Below, piece by piece: positions 10,201 through 20,000 of a stretch of DNA of 64,000 bases. Source of the DNA: Stichopus chloronotus (Eukaryota; Echinodermata; Holothuroidea; Aspidochirotida; Stichopodidae); contig CM037838.1 of assembly GCA_021234535.1 (NCBI GenBank), forward strand, positions 24,343,969 through 24,407,968, written 5' to 3'. The notes beneath the pieces are model-generated. The model was not told where the DNA came from and searched no databases. It saw nothing but the letters and a program-made list of their open reading frames with translations. The translations under genes and the position numbers were made by a program. Within the stretch, counting starts at the first letter, position 1, and each line of letters starts with the position of its first letter.

Positions 10201-12616
10201 TAAAGGGAAAAAAAATACCTTTGAGCCAGCTACAGAGCTTGACGTCGTCACTTGATTTGGTGAGTGTTTATCTTCTTAAAGGAATAAAATTTACTGTCCA
10301 TCTCAGTAAATGCTCCCTGGTCACACCAACGAAAAGTGTCCCCCTGAATGCAGAAGTTCATGAGATTTACATAATCGCTGAACTACAGAGTTTTTACATG
10401 GAGAGACCTTACTAGGAACACGAAGAGTGCAAATAAAACCAAAACAGCATTTGTCAGTTCGACGTCACACATTTTCAGGCTCGTAGTGAAGCCCCCAATT
10501 TTCAAAGCATTATTTTACGACTAAAGGGTCTTCTACAGGGAAAATCGTTACGTTTAATTGATAGAACGGTAAAAAACCTTGTACGTTTCGTTGAGTTTTC
10601 TTGTTGGTGGGAGATTTCCTTTAAGTGACCAAATTGGTTTAATCTGTCCTAGTTTTAAATCTGCCAAGTATGTCATTAGTATAGTTACATTTAAAGTGGA
10701 ATGTCTCCATCCTGAGCACTTGCGACTTCATTAACCAAGACTTCAAGTGCACTTTGGTCGTAAACAGCCACAAGTGGAGTTTTTCTGCAACTGAAGGTAT
10801 TTGAGTACATCATTAGTGACACGAATGCATTTTTTTTAACAGTGTGTGCACTGTTGAAGGACCGTGTCAGGACACAGCTTAAATTTTCTACCCAGATCCA
10901 AAGTTTCATTAACATACATTGTTAATGTTACCAAAAAAGTAAAATGCTAAGAATATTTCATTGTCATGTCTGTACATAAGGTACATGTTTTAATGTTAAT
11001 GTGCAAAACAAAATTTGGAATCCCCAAGAAAATTTAGGGGTAGCGGAAGCTGCATCTGGGGTTACCCACGCACCATTCTGACTACGGACTGCGGGTATTA
11101 AACCAGTGCGAATTTAGGACCCGGCACAAACACTGATGTGGCCAGTGGAGATCAAACACATAAACTCTCTTGTCCTGTGCTTTTTTTCCCCCTCTACACT
11201 ACACTTCACAGTTGTGGAAACCGTGCGACCGATGCCCACCGATGGAAACTTCCAGAGAGAGCAAGCCATCTGAGGTTCTTTCTAACATGTTAAAACCGGA
11301 AGGAATGTGAGTAAAGTCAGCTGTTACGGAATTGAATACATTCAATGATCACGGTTGTTGTGATACTTGAAAGAGGTTTGCATTTCAAAATAAAATTGAT
11401 TTATGTGAATAACATTTTGTGAATGTTCCAAGTGGTTATCACAAAAAGAACAGATGTGAAGAATATTTTGTTGAGATGTAAGGTCATTGGTTTTTTACCT
11501 TATCTGTAAAATTCTTACAGTAGGTCTGCAAGCTACTCCACTGTTTCTCTTACACACAAAAACTAAGCTTCGACTGACTGTAATATTTTGCGAGTCAGGC
11601 ACCCGCGACCTGAAAAGTCCCTAGGCTGAAGTTACTCTCGACTCATACTTGGTATTGGTTTCAATGATGTCATTAATGTCACCTATATGTATATAATGTT
11701 ACATTTTGAGCAGGAGTTATTGTATAGACAATGTTGGGTACCAAACAGTTTGTCTGGGTTAGAATCTGACTTCTTGCTAATATTCTATGGTGTTGCACAA
11801 AATGCTGTCACTCCAAGCAGAATTAGTAAGCCACCCCCCATGCTAAGTCACAAATGGTTCTTATTTCAGTATGTGATATTATTTTCATTGTTGAATTTCT
11901 TTACTTAACAACTTAACTCTTAACAGCATAACACCTTGCTTTATGCAGTGATGATATTCAGCAACATCATGAAAAATACTTACAAACAGAAATTAGAAGA
12001 GAATTGCAAGATGTCGATTGTTTTTAAAATAAAGTACGAACAAAGTACTTATTCCCTTTAACTTAAAACTGTTAACGCAGGATTTACTCAAAAGACATGC
12101 TTTAATAACTCAAGCAAGTTGAGGGTACTTGCACATTAACAGTTGCATGTTATGTCAGCTTGAGCTGTTGAAGTGCTTTGAAATTGTTTTTCACCGATTC
12201 GTACCATCGTGTTCATCGTTGCACTCTGTATGGTCACCCAAGATCCATTCACAAAGCGATGATCTGTAATACTCAAAAGGTTTATCAGCCTGTTTCCGTT
12301 GACCGTTCTGGTGGTCAGAGACTGCTGAAGAAAAAGATAGGAAGATCACTAAAATGTCGGTTTCTATTCGAAATTTTAGCAGAATTTAGCTGGATCACCG
12401 CTCTACTAACGTCTTGCTTCCTGAGAACGACTGTTCGGGAGTACGAGATCATCGCTCCATCTTCCTCTCCTTTGATCCAAAAAAAATTTTTTTTTTTTTT
12501 TCAGTATTCATTGGGCCGGTGCTAGAACAGGTTTGGCATGGGCGGAGACTCTGAACGGTGCCGTGGAGGCAGGTCAAAGGTCGGCCAGAGAAGTCCTCAC
12601 GGCATACCTCAAGTAA
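1068..12616 (+). CDS. MAO-like flavoprotein gene A (partial, exons 3-11)
   Basis: Divergent flavin-containing amine oxidase-like gene whose 5' end (FAD-binding exons 1-2) lies upstream of the window. Exons: 1068-1242, 2300-2414, 4949-5109, 5611-5782, 7005-7093, 7730-7903, 9632-9721, 11212-11306, 12505-12616. They join in one open frame of 393 complete codons plus stop, and every junction has GT-AG sites and compatible phase. Family signatures are EWDNMT in exon 4, SFWREAGSC across the exon 7/8 join, and IHWAG followed by GAVEAGQRSARE in exon 11, which match the MAO FAD-binding C-terminus. Members of this family oxidise amines with FAD. Here the position of the conserved active-site lysine is Gln, and the position of the second cage tyrosine is Thr, so amine oxidase activity is uncertain. 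Identity to gene B is about 64% in exon 3 (hand count). Confidence 0.88.
2300..2414 (+). CDS. Gene A exon 4
   Basis: Acceptor tatttgtag, donor AAAG|gtattg, 115 nt as in gene B. It encodes the PKAEEWDNMTVDELKTKTLW segment. EWDNMT is one of the most recognisable MAO-family strings. The exon ends one base into a codon, which the next exon completes as Val. Confidence 0.9.
2415..4948 (+). other. Intron 4 of gene A
   Basis: It carries the exon-5-like segment at 3834 (listed separately). At 3265-3300 there is one GGGGTCAAAGGTCA, a solitary satellite-like motif. Around 3615-3665 a segment weakly resembles a tRNA-derived SINE head. The 5' part has an A run (2478-2490). Confidence 0.5.
3834..3940 (+). 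pseudogene. Duplicated exon-5-like segment of gene A
   Basis: A strong acceptor (a pyrimidine tract ending gtctgtctcag) is followed by a frame that joins exon 4 in the correct phase and opens VAKEALVKCLVQW. Authentic exon 5 likewise opens VAKE. The following ADTHNMPAF-V-Q-L-HFIV pattern resembles the helix of classical MAO with AETH-x-x-SAL-x-FLWYV, arguably more closely than authentic exon 5 does. No convincing donor is seen, and the frame runs on to a stop at 4001-4003. It may be an alternative exon, a 3'-decayed duplicate or, less likely, a chance match. Confidence 0.45.
4949..5109 (+). CDS. Gene A exon 5
   Basis: Acceptor cattacag, donor AAG|gtacag, 161 nt, two codons longer than gene B exon 5. 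It encodes VAKETIEVMTGLFFGG through IATCGSWNSHIAAEG and IDIRIK. It corresponds to the helix and CGG loop before the GGxxxL segment of MAO. A decayed copy of its 3' half lies just downstream (5178-5305). Confidence 0.88.
5178..5305 (+). pseudogene. Fossil copy of exon 5 in intron 5 of gene A
   Basis: The segment shares GGAACTGGAAAAA, TGAT, TTAGAATCAA and the following GGTACAG donor region with exon 5. Upstream, GTGCAA-CAGT and GTTGAT-CAGT also match in order. It has an internal deletion of about 25 bp, substitutions and an extra A just before the donor, so it cannot be spliced in frame. It looks like a local duplicate, now non-functional. Confidence 0.75.
5611..5782 (+). CDS. Gene A exon 6
   Basis: Acceptor tcgctgacag, donor AATG|gtgag, 172 nt. 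It starts GGTRKLVDCLVQAIGEQRI, the MAO segment where a GG pair precedes the helix that presents the substrate-domain strands, and ends IIIACIPN, which fits the conserved VI-x-AIPP strand. Gene B exon 6 is 18 nt longer because of extra residues in the loop before TTSGD. The frame contains GGGTCAAAGGTCA by coincidence of codon use. Confidence 0.88.
6427..6767. mobile_element. Inverted-repeat element rich in AACCGGTT (intron 6 of gene A)
   Basis: The left end TTGGAAACCGGTTTT is almost the reverse complement of the right end AAAACCGGTTTTCCAA, giving a 341-bp unit with termini of about 15 bp. Two further AACCGGTT palindromes lie inside, making four in all (6432, 6679, 6736, 6754). No clear target-site duplication is seen. 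It may be a small MITE-like element or a cluster of Grainyhead-type sites. Confidence 0.5.
7005..7093 (+). CDS. Gene A exon 7
   Basis: Acceptor ctttccag, donor AAGAAG|gtttgg, 89 nt as in gene B. It encodes ASINFSPPL followed by GPGYGAQFIITYKK. In classical MAO this strand carries the lysine that hydrogen-bonds through water to flavin N5. Counting back from the FWR at the start of exon 8, that position is Gln here. Confidence 0.88.
7730..7903 (+). CDS. Gene A exon 8
   Basis: Acceptor cgttctcag, donor TCT|gtgagt, 174 nt as in gene B. It encodes SFWREAGSCAEVMNTQG, then PIVTLFDSTSCNDSPALMGI. FWR and the D-(S/H)-T-S...PALMG(I/A)F pattern correspond to the MAO substrate-domain sheet. Confidence 0.9.
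9632..9721 (+). CDS. Gene A exon 9
   Basis: Acceptor tttttgtgtag, donor TTT|gtgagt, 90 nt as in gene B. It encodes MEERRAMVINFLEEVF through FLDYKDF, equivalent to the MAO helix with the pattern EER-x-x-x-(L/V). The ATG at its first codon is an internal methionine, not a start. Confidence 0.88.
11212..11306 (+). CDS. Gene A exon 10
   Basis: Acceptor acttcacag, donor GAAGGAAT|gtgagt, 95 nt as in gene B. It encodes LWKPCDRCPPMETS then SNMLKPEG. This replaces the MAO block that carries the covalent-FAD cysteine, the first cage tyrosine and PPG. A Pro-Pro remains, with cysteines one and four residues before it. The block is poorly conserved between genes A and B compared with neighbouring exons. 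Confidence 0.8.
12505..12616 (+). CDS. Gene A exon 11 with stop codon
   Basis: Acceptor is a long T tract ending tttcag; the frame ends AAG TAA. It encodes IHWAGARTGLAW then NGAVEAGQRSAREVLTAYLK. This is the C-terminal FAD-binding motif of the family, where GTET is normally found; here it is GART. There is no transmembrane tail after it, so unlike vertebrate MAO the product is not expected to be anchored in the outer mitochondrial membrane. Confidence 0.92.
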
Positions 12617-15600
12617 ATGGTGCCGTGGGTCGTTGTTACTCTCAACAAGATCAGATGAGTGTTCATCATCGCCAAAGATGAAAGTTGGATCATATCACGT
12701 CAGGAATGTCTCTTGTAAATGGGGATGCAAACCTCAGTTGTATTTAGATCACTTTGAAAGGATCACCTTAAAAGTTTGAGGGTGGACGGTTTGAATATTT
12801 AATGAGATGGCAGATGGTAAAACCAAAACCAAACTCATCTTACTGTAATCTTCTCTGACGCATTTGCAAAGCGGAAATGATTGTGATGTTTTTCGTATTA
12901 ACTGAATTGAGATGAATGGCAAGATCTGACTAAGTTATAAAAGTACAACCCATGAAGAGACACCCATTAGAGATCTGTAGAATCTTATAAGGAATGTTTA
13001 AAATGCCGCAAAGGTCTCTTGAGAATCAAAGTCTTGAAGAAACACATAATTTATTACTGTGAAGATTGTTTACAAATCATGTTATTAATGTAACTGCCAA
13101 ACCTGAAGAGAGAAATGCTCTGATGAAGAGAGGTACCCTGCCTTTTGTTTTAACAGTACTCATTCCTGTTTGCAGAATTTGCTAAAATGTTCTTAAAAGT
13201 ATAATTCATGAGATTTTCACAAGGTGTAATGACTTGAGAATCTGTAAGAGGTCAATTGAGAGCCTCCTAAGATCTCATGTTATCTCATGATACATCTTAT
13301 GAAAATGGTTGAGAATCAAATGTTGTCTTCGGTAAACTTGATAAGAACAGTTAAGAATCTCAGAAGGTATTCTGAGCAAGGACATTTTTCATGGGATCAT
13401 GTCACTGACTGAAGTTTTCAGCGAGCAACAAGCAAACTAATATTTCAATTGCCCATGATATCCCTACAATATTGAGAAATAAAAGAAAAAGGACAAAATT
13501 AGCAGTAGTGAATCAATCAAGTTTAGGGGTCTAGCTTTTATGTCCTAACTAGAGATCAACCAATGTCACCACTATCTGTAATACATCAGGTTAATGAAAT
13601 GAACAAATTCCATTTTCCGATGGTCAGCAACCTGAAAGCATATTTGCATCAGGGACTTGTTCATCCGTGAACCAGTGCAGATGTTATGAAAATACCCCAC
13701 ATGGCCTGTTTTCCATCTGAAAAGGTTAAAAACAAAACAGTGAAAAAAAACCCTCAAGAAGTGTGCAAGTGGGAGCTATTGCCATCCATAAGTGCTACTT
13801 TCTTGTACCTGTACAATTCGTGATAATTTTTGGATTCTTCCTTCCTACAAAAAAAACATTGGATCAAAGCAAAACTTCCCATCAGTTATCCCCTCGTCAT
13901 AACATGTCCCTGTGAATATTTGGACGGGACCCTCTTGCACGAGTTGTGTACTGTTTCTGCTTTATCGTATGCTGGGTTTTTTTCCAGAGTTGCAACTTGG
14001 TCCCTGATGGCATTATGAGAAAATGATAACAAAGCTGGTGTAAATATTCTCTACTGTGGGAATAAAATCCTGCATAATATTTGTCACTGCATTCTATGCA
14101 TGTGTGATTTTTTTTTTTTTTCTGACATACATGAGATGTGGTTAAATGATATTAAAAGCAACTCACAGACCTCTGTAATTTTGAGTGTGGATGGGACCTA
14201 CTTACACACAAGCATTTTAATAATAAAAAGTTGAGTTTAATACTTGAGTTAAGACACTCATTGCCTGAAGTTGTCATGAAGTTCGACAATAGTGAAATGT
14301 CATCTGTAAATTTACCACAGATTAAATCATAAAACTGTGTCACACGTTAAGGATTCTGAATCCTGAAAAGAGATATTGCCCTCAACAACGTGTTAAGGTG
14401 GCTGATTACACACAGAATCTCCATTTCACGTTCATTTCATATGCTGCCGTCATTGTTTGGCAATGCTTTCCTCTTTCTAAGTTTGATACAAGCATGCTAT
14501 AAATTTGCTGGGTTAATTGTATTTTATTACTTCTAAGATGATGGTAATGCAGAACTTTTATGTAGCACCTAACAATCTTTAAATCAAATTCTCGTAATAC
14601 TTAACAAATGTTGAGAAACAGAAATTATAGGTTATTAAAGAACAAATGAGAGTCAAACATGTGATACGAAGGTAAAGACCCTACCAGCCTAAAACAGGAA
14701 TTACCTTGCTGGCCTTTTTTATTTGATCAATATCAACTGAAATTATGATTATTTTTATTTGCAATAAAAGTAACTGTTATGGTTGCTGGTAGACATCAGA
14801 ATATTATGTGAAATGTGTTTAGTGTAGCAATTTCTCATTGCACTAATCAAAATTCTTAAAATTTAAATTGTTTGCACCACGTCTCAGCAATTTCATCCCA
14901 GGGGCCCACATTCCACAGTCAGTTGGGTAGCCAAAACACAACTTCCATCAAACTAGGAGTTTGATGTGATGTCACAGTACATTTCCTTTGCATGTCGTAA
15001 AACAGTGCAGTATTCTTAAGCGTATGTGCTAGATATTAGATTCACAGGTAGAATGTACGTTTCTGCGTAAATATACAAAAAGCCCTGGTATAGTGTAATC
15101 TTTCCAACTTCCATTAATTAGAGGTTATCTGAGCTGCCTACAGTTTGCTTCATTAACTCCAAATATATACAAAGATCCTACTCACTGGCGATGGACTACT
15201 ACATATGCCAGTGTGGTTTTGTGCAGCATGTGCACACAGTAATGTATGCAGCTTTTGCCCACACAGTTTCTAGGTTATCTCTTGCGTATTATCAACTGTG
15301 AAACACGTTCCTTGCCATGGTGTAATGAAAAAGGAATTACAAAGACTTTTAAGATGCCTGATGACCCCCATTTAACATCGGTGACCACATTCCATGCTCC
15401 AAGCAACCTCATAGCTAATGTTCATCAGTGAAAGGTTTAGATCTTGGTAGCAATTATACCCATTTGTATGTCATCTTCCCTGTATTGTTTCATTTTTTAT
15501 CTTTTTATATCTACCAAAGTAATTCAACATAACGTCTACTTAGCCATCAAGCTTCTTCCTTCAAAGACATCGTCTGTAAAGTTACCAGTTGAACCTACAT

Positions 15601-16077
15601 GATTTGCATGATCAGAATGACGTTTTAATATTCCATTGGGCAACCAAAACACTTGTCTGTAACCCAGGGTATCAGTGATGCATGTTGTGTTTAAGTAAAT
15701 TGATTCTGTAATAATCATTCTTTTACTTAGGTATTCAATACAAATATTATTTTTCATGAGTATCAACAGAAGAACTGCTAAAAAAATACAAAAATTATTT
15801 TCATCTTTTGGTTCTTTTTAGTTTTTAATTTCTCATATTTGTTGGTTTATTCGTTCACCTGTTTGTGTACTTGTTTTATTAATCTTTTTTCTTTTATTTA
15901 TGAACTAACTTTATTTATAAATTTATTGGATCATTTTTTATCATGTGGGTCATCCTCGGTTAAAACTTTCTATTTGCTATATTGTCTTGGGTTCAATATT
16001 TGCCACTTTATCACACTATATCTTTATCTTATATCTTTTTATCTATATCTTTTTATCTATATCTTTATCACAATAGA
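12617..16077. other. Intergenic and 3' flank of gene A
   Basis: No coding sequence or RNA gene is recognised. Content is AT-rich unique-looking sequence with a TATCTTTTTATCTATATC-type simple stretch near 16020-16070. The 3' UTR of gene A must lie in the first part. Confidence 0.5.
13478..13483 (+). terminator. Candidate polyadenylation signal for gene A
   Basis: This is the first AATAAA noticed downstream of the gene A stop, about 860 nt away. A second lies at 14061-14066. Choosing between them needs transcript evidence. Confidence 0.3.
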
Positions 16078-17060
16078 GGTCAAAGTGTGAAATGTTGTAA
16101 ACACAGTATCCTCAGAAGGTCAACCTCGACTGATGTCAAAATCGGTGTATAGGTGTACCGTACTGAGTGGATAATCCAAATTTCTTTTGGTGGAGATTAA
16201 AGGTCATTTGAGGTCACATCAGGTCAAAATGTGAAAACATGTTTACACAATATCTCAAAAAAAGCAATCCTGCCCGATCTCATACTTATTGTGTGGGTTT
16301 TTCATACAAAGAAGGTGATCCCTATTGTTTTTGGTGGAGGTCAAAAGGTCATTTGAGGTCAGCAGAGGTCAGACTGAAATTCATACTTAGTGTTTAATTT
16401 GGCCATTCTGAGAAAACATTTTTTTTTTTTTTTTGGAAGAGGTCAAATTTAATTTGAGGGTTAACAGAGGTAAAACTGTGAAAACATTGTAAATAAAATA
16501 TCTCAAGCAGGGTAACCGTGACTCGAGTCTCATATTTAGTGTGTGGGATTGCCACACTAAAAAGATGATCCTTCTTGGTGGAGGTCATTGAGGTCACCAG
16601 AGGACTTACCATGAAAACCTTGTAAACACTATCTAAAGAAGGGTAACTGTAACTTATACCTAGCATGTAGATTGTTCATATTGGATGATCCCTATTATTT
16701 TTGGTGGAGGTCGAAGGCCATTTAGAGTTACCAGAGGTTAAAGAGGTCAAACTATTATCTCAAAAAGAGAAATGGTTAGAGATATCATACTTTGCATGTC
16801 CATTGATCATATTCAGTAGTTGTGCCCTATAGTTTTTGGTTGAGGTCAAAGGTCATTTGATGTTACCCCAAGTCAAACTCGTGTAAACACTCAAGGAGGG
16901 TAACTGTTACCAATTTCATACTTAGCATGTACATTGCCCATATCAATAGATGATTCTATCAATTTTTGCACCTATTGTTTAAAGGTGAAAAGTTCATTTT
17001 GGCTCAAAAGCTTGTTACCACGATGTTTTAGGAAGGATAAACTGTAGTTGATCTCATACT
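16078..17060 (+). repeat. Half-site-rich satellite array 1
   Basis: Six to seven degenerate monomers. Each runs: (A)ACACTATCTCAAGAAGGGTAA, then CTCATACTTAG(C/T)(A/G)TGT, then CCCTATTGTTTTTGGTGGAG, then GTCAAAGGTCATTTGAGGTC, then ACCAGAGGTCAAA. GGTCA anchors fall near 16206, 16347, 16580, 16712, 16848 and 16990. Monomers vary in length and are more diverged than in array 2. Confidence 0.85.
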
Positions 17061-20000
17061 TGTTATGTGGGTAATTCATGTTTTTTATAATATCATCACA
17101 CGGCAAGGAATAACTAAGCCTTCTGGCTTTTTTTTTCAAATAATCATTAAATGAAAAGTGTAACCAAATTAATTGGCCCCTAACTGTAAAGGTGATCTGC
17201 ATTTTGTTTCCTTCACTTTCTCCAAATAATACGTAAGCTGCAGCCGCATAATCCTTTAAAAGCTTCTTAAACGCCGTCTAAGCTGTCTAGGGCTGAAATT
17301 GTTCAATCTCGTTGAGGCTTCTTTATCTTCTGAGCACGCGAAATAGGACCACTGCTCCTCCTCCAGGATATAGCACCTTAGTGTATACTGCTTTTAAAGC
17401 TTGAGGTAGACTTACCAATATACGAAAGACGATCGTCGAAACACCTACGAAAAATTAAATTTGGCGGAAGGCTGCAAGTAAACTCATAATTTTCCTTCTT
17501 TTTTTCTTCAAGTCGTTAATTTAGAATCTTGCAAAATGTTCCCCACCCCATCTTCGATCCCCTTCTCCCTCCTGAAGAGCCTGACGCATTCACCCCTGTG
17601 TGTAAATAATCGTGTCAAATGTTAAAGTGAACCTGATTTTAGTCACGCCTTTTCTTTGACCTAATGCTTACAGATCATTTCATTTTTTTCGCCGTTGTGG
17701 CATCGTGTAATCACAAAGTCATTCCATGTATGTAATCAGATCGGGAGTGGTTTAGCTCTATGAGATTAAAAGCAAGAATATGGCCATCCTGGAGTCCATA
17801 TGCCTGTCTCTGATTCAAAGATTCTGTTGTTTGCCAAATAGTCATACCGTAACATGCACTTTGAATTAGACTGTCGCAAAACTAATGACAGTTTTTGACT
17901 AGCTGGCTTAAAGACACAGGAACAATTTTCTAAAACCGCTAATTTTTTCGTCGTCCTAAAACACATCACCGACCAAAGTTACAACATTCTCTAGCATTTT
18001 TCTTGTGAATATTCAAAACACTGAATTGTAGTACTGTACTTTGCTTTCTGTATTTTGTCAATTACTAAGTATCCGAAACAGATCTGTCGCTTCTACGAAT
18101 TTATGAAGGATTTACGTTTTGGAATATATTATTTAAATTATTCATCTGAGGTGGATGATTTCGGTAGACAAACGGTAATCACCCCGTCGCTGCACATCCA
18201 CGAAGAAGAGACAGGTAAAAAGAAGAAAATGCAGTGTAGTACTGCAAATATAAGAATAATGATTAAAATTAAGAAAAAAAATCTTAAAGACGGGATGCTT
18301 CAGAGAAGATGCAGTAAATATAAAAGCATCGAAAAAGGATGTATAAATGGTGAGATTATTAAGGTGAGATTAATCAAGAAAGAAAAGAAATGAAAAGGAA
18401 AGGTATGTTTAAGTGTAGGGAATATATAATAGCGACAAGAGAATATGATACTGAGGTAAAGTATACGTCGTAAAAAGAAAATGTGGAAAAAAATTTTGTT
18501 CAGAAATGTTCCTTGATAAAAAGAGGACTTCAATTTGTTTGATTATATGGACAGCATATTATCGCTAAATATTAGCGATAAATTAATAAGTAAATTAGTC
18601 TCCTCTTAAATACAGTGTAAGCTATAAATAATATTTTAGTCTTGTCTATGGCACATGCCTTTCGTTGCAAAAGAAGTCCATCGTAATGATTAAACATTAA
18701 TTGACAGGTATTGTAAAGGCGTTTTCTGAAATCCCATGTTGTCTCATATGTGGCTGTCTCGGTAATTATAATAAATATAATTATAATAAGTGCTGTAGTA
18801 GGAAGGAAACCTTGAAATTTTGTGCATTGGCGTTTTTGCTGATTCAAAAGACTCCAAATTGCACAAAGGACAATAAGATTCTTTGAATCTAAAGAGCAAA
18901 ATAAGATAACAGGAAACCTGAAATGTCGATAGAAAAAGCCCAAAGCCATCATTTGATGAACTGTATTTTGATTTTTAATATAATAGTGTGTTCCTTTAAG
19001 CAAAGTAGGTCTGCTATTCACAACGGGGTCGCGTGTCGTACATCAACTTCAAAATTTAAGTTCAAGTATTTTTCCAGCAAGTCAGGACGCTGGGGAGCCT
19101 AGCCAGAAACAGCCTTTAGTTACAAAATGTAAATATCTTTTGGCAAGATCTGACAACAGCAGCACTTTTGGGAACTTACTCACGTGTCCATAGAAAGGCA
19201 AAAAACCAGTCCATAGACTCATGTATCATGCATATGACAAAACATATTCGTTTTAGGCTTTAACTTCTAGTGAAAACTATTACCCAAATGTAGATAGGAA
19301 TATAGTTAGCAATAAAACAGAAGTAACACTTACATATGGTCGTACTTAACGTTGAAACGCATACTGCTAACAAAAGCAATCAACTAACAATTCATATGTT
19401 CTTCCTGAGAAAAGTACCCCTAAGATATTTTAAATGTATTCATGGGTCTTAAGTAGTATTTATCAACACAAGATAAAATTAATGGAAGCAATGAATAGAA
19501 AAGAGAACAAAAGAACGTAGGCAAAAAACAAAAAGAAAAAACGTGATGCAAATACTGTCCTTATTGGGTTCACTTAAATTGAAAATTCAGATATACAGTC
19601 TATGATCACTTTGCAGCCTGAAAGAAGAAAAAACTGTGAAAGGTGTGACCATCCAAAAACCCATCGTGAGAGCATAAAGATGCGAGGAACAAAAAGAGGT
19701 CTTTTTTCTTTTTATTATTTCGTAGAATTACAGAAAACTGTAGTTCTTGCTCCTTTCGCTCAGTCTCATGTAAAGGGAGAATCAAGTAATGTAGTAATGA
19801 ACTGTATGCATAGATCATCGCTCTCTCTGTGTTGTGTGCATGGATGTGAGTTTGGAACAAAAAAAATACAAAATAAAAAGAGAGAATACGCCCTCACTGA
19901 TGACTTTAGTGCACCTTGAACGCGCTTTTGTGTAGTTTCTTAGAAACGATCAAGCTTAACATGATGACAGCGTTAGCTTTTACCGAAGTTTTTAGTAATA

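Larger units (their letters stand above)
7094..11211 (+). other. Introns 7 to 9 of gene A (outside exons 8 and 9)
   Basis: An ATTC-type simple repeat lies at about 7110-7168 and a TCTG/TCAG microsatellite at 8845-8890. A short direct duplication of AGAGGAGACAGATGTAATGT lies at 8433-8480. No extra exon is recognised in 7904-9631 or 9722-11211. Confidence 0.5.

Noticed and set aside
17745..17830. Sequence GGAGTGGTTTAGCTC resembling a tRNA A-box
   Set aside because: No B-box at the expected distance and no acceptor-stem pairing.
19602..19919. 105-codon plus-strand frame and overlapping minus frame
   Set aside because: Both are compositionally ordinary chance frames with no family match; neither strand is convincing.
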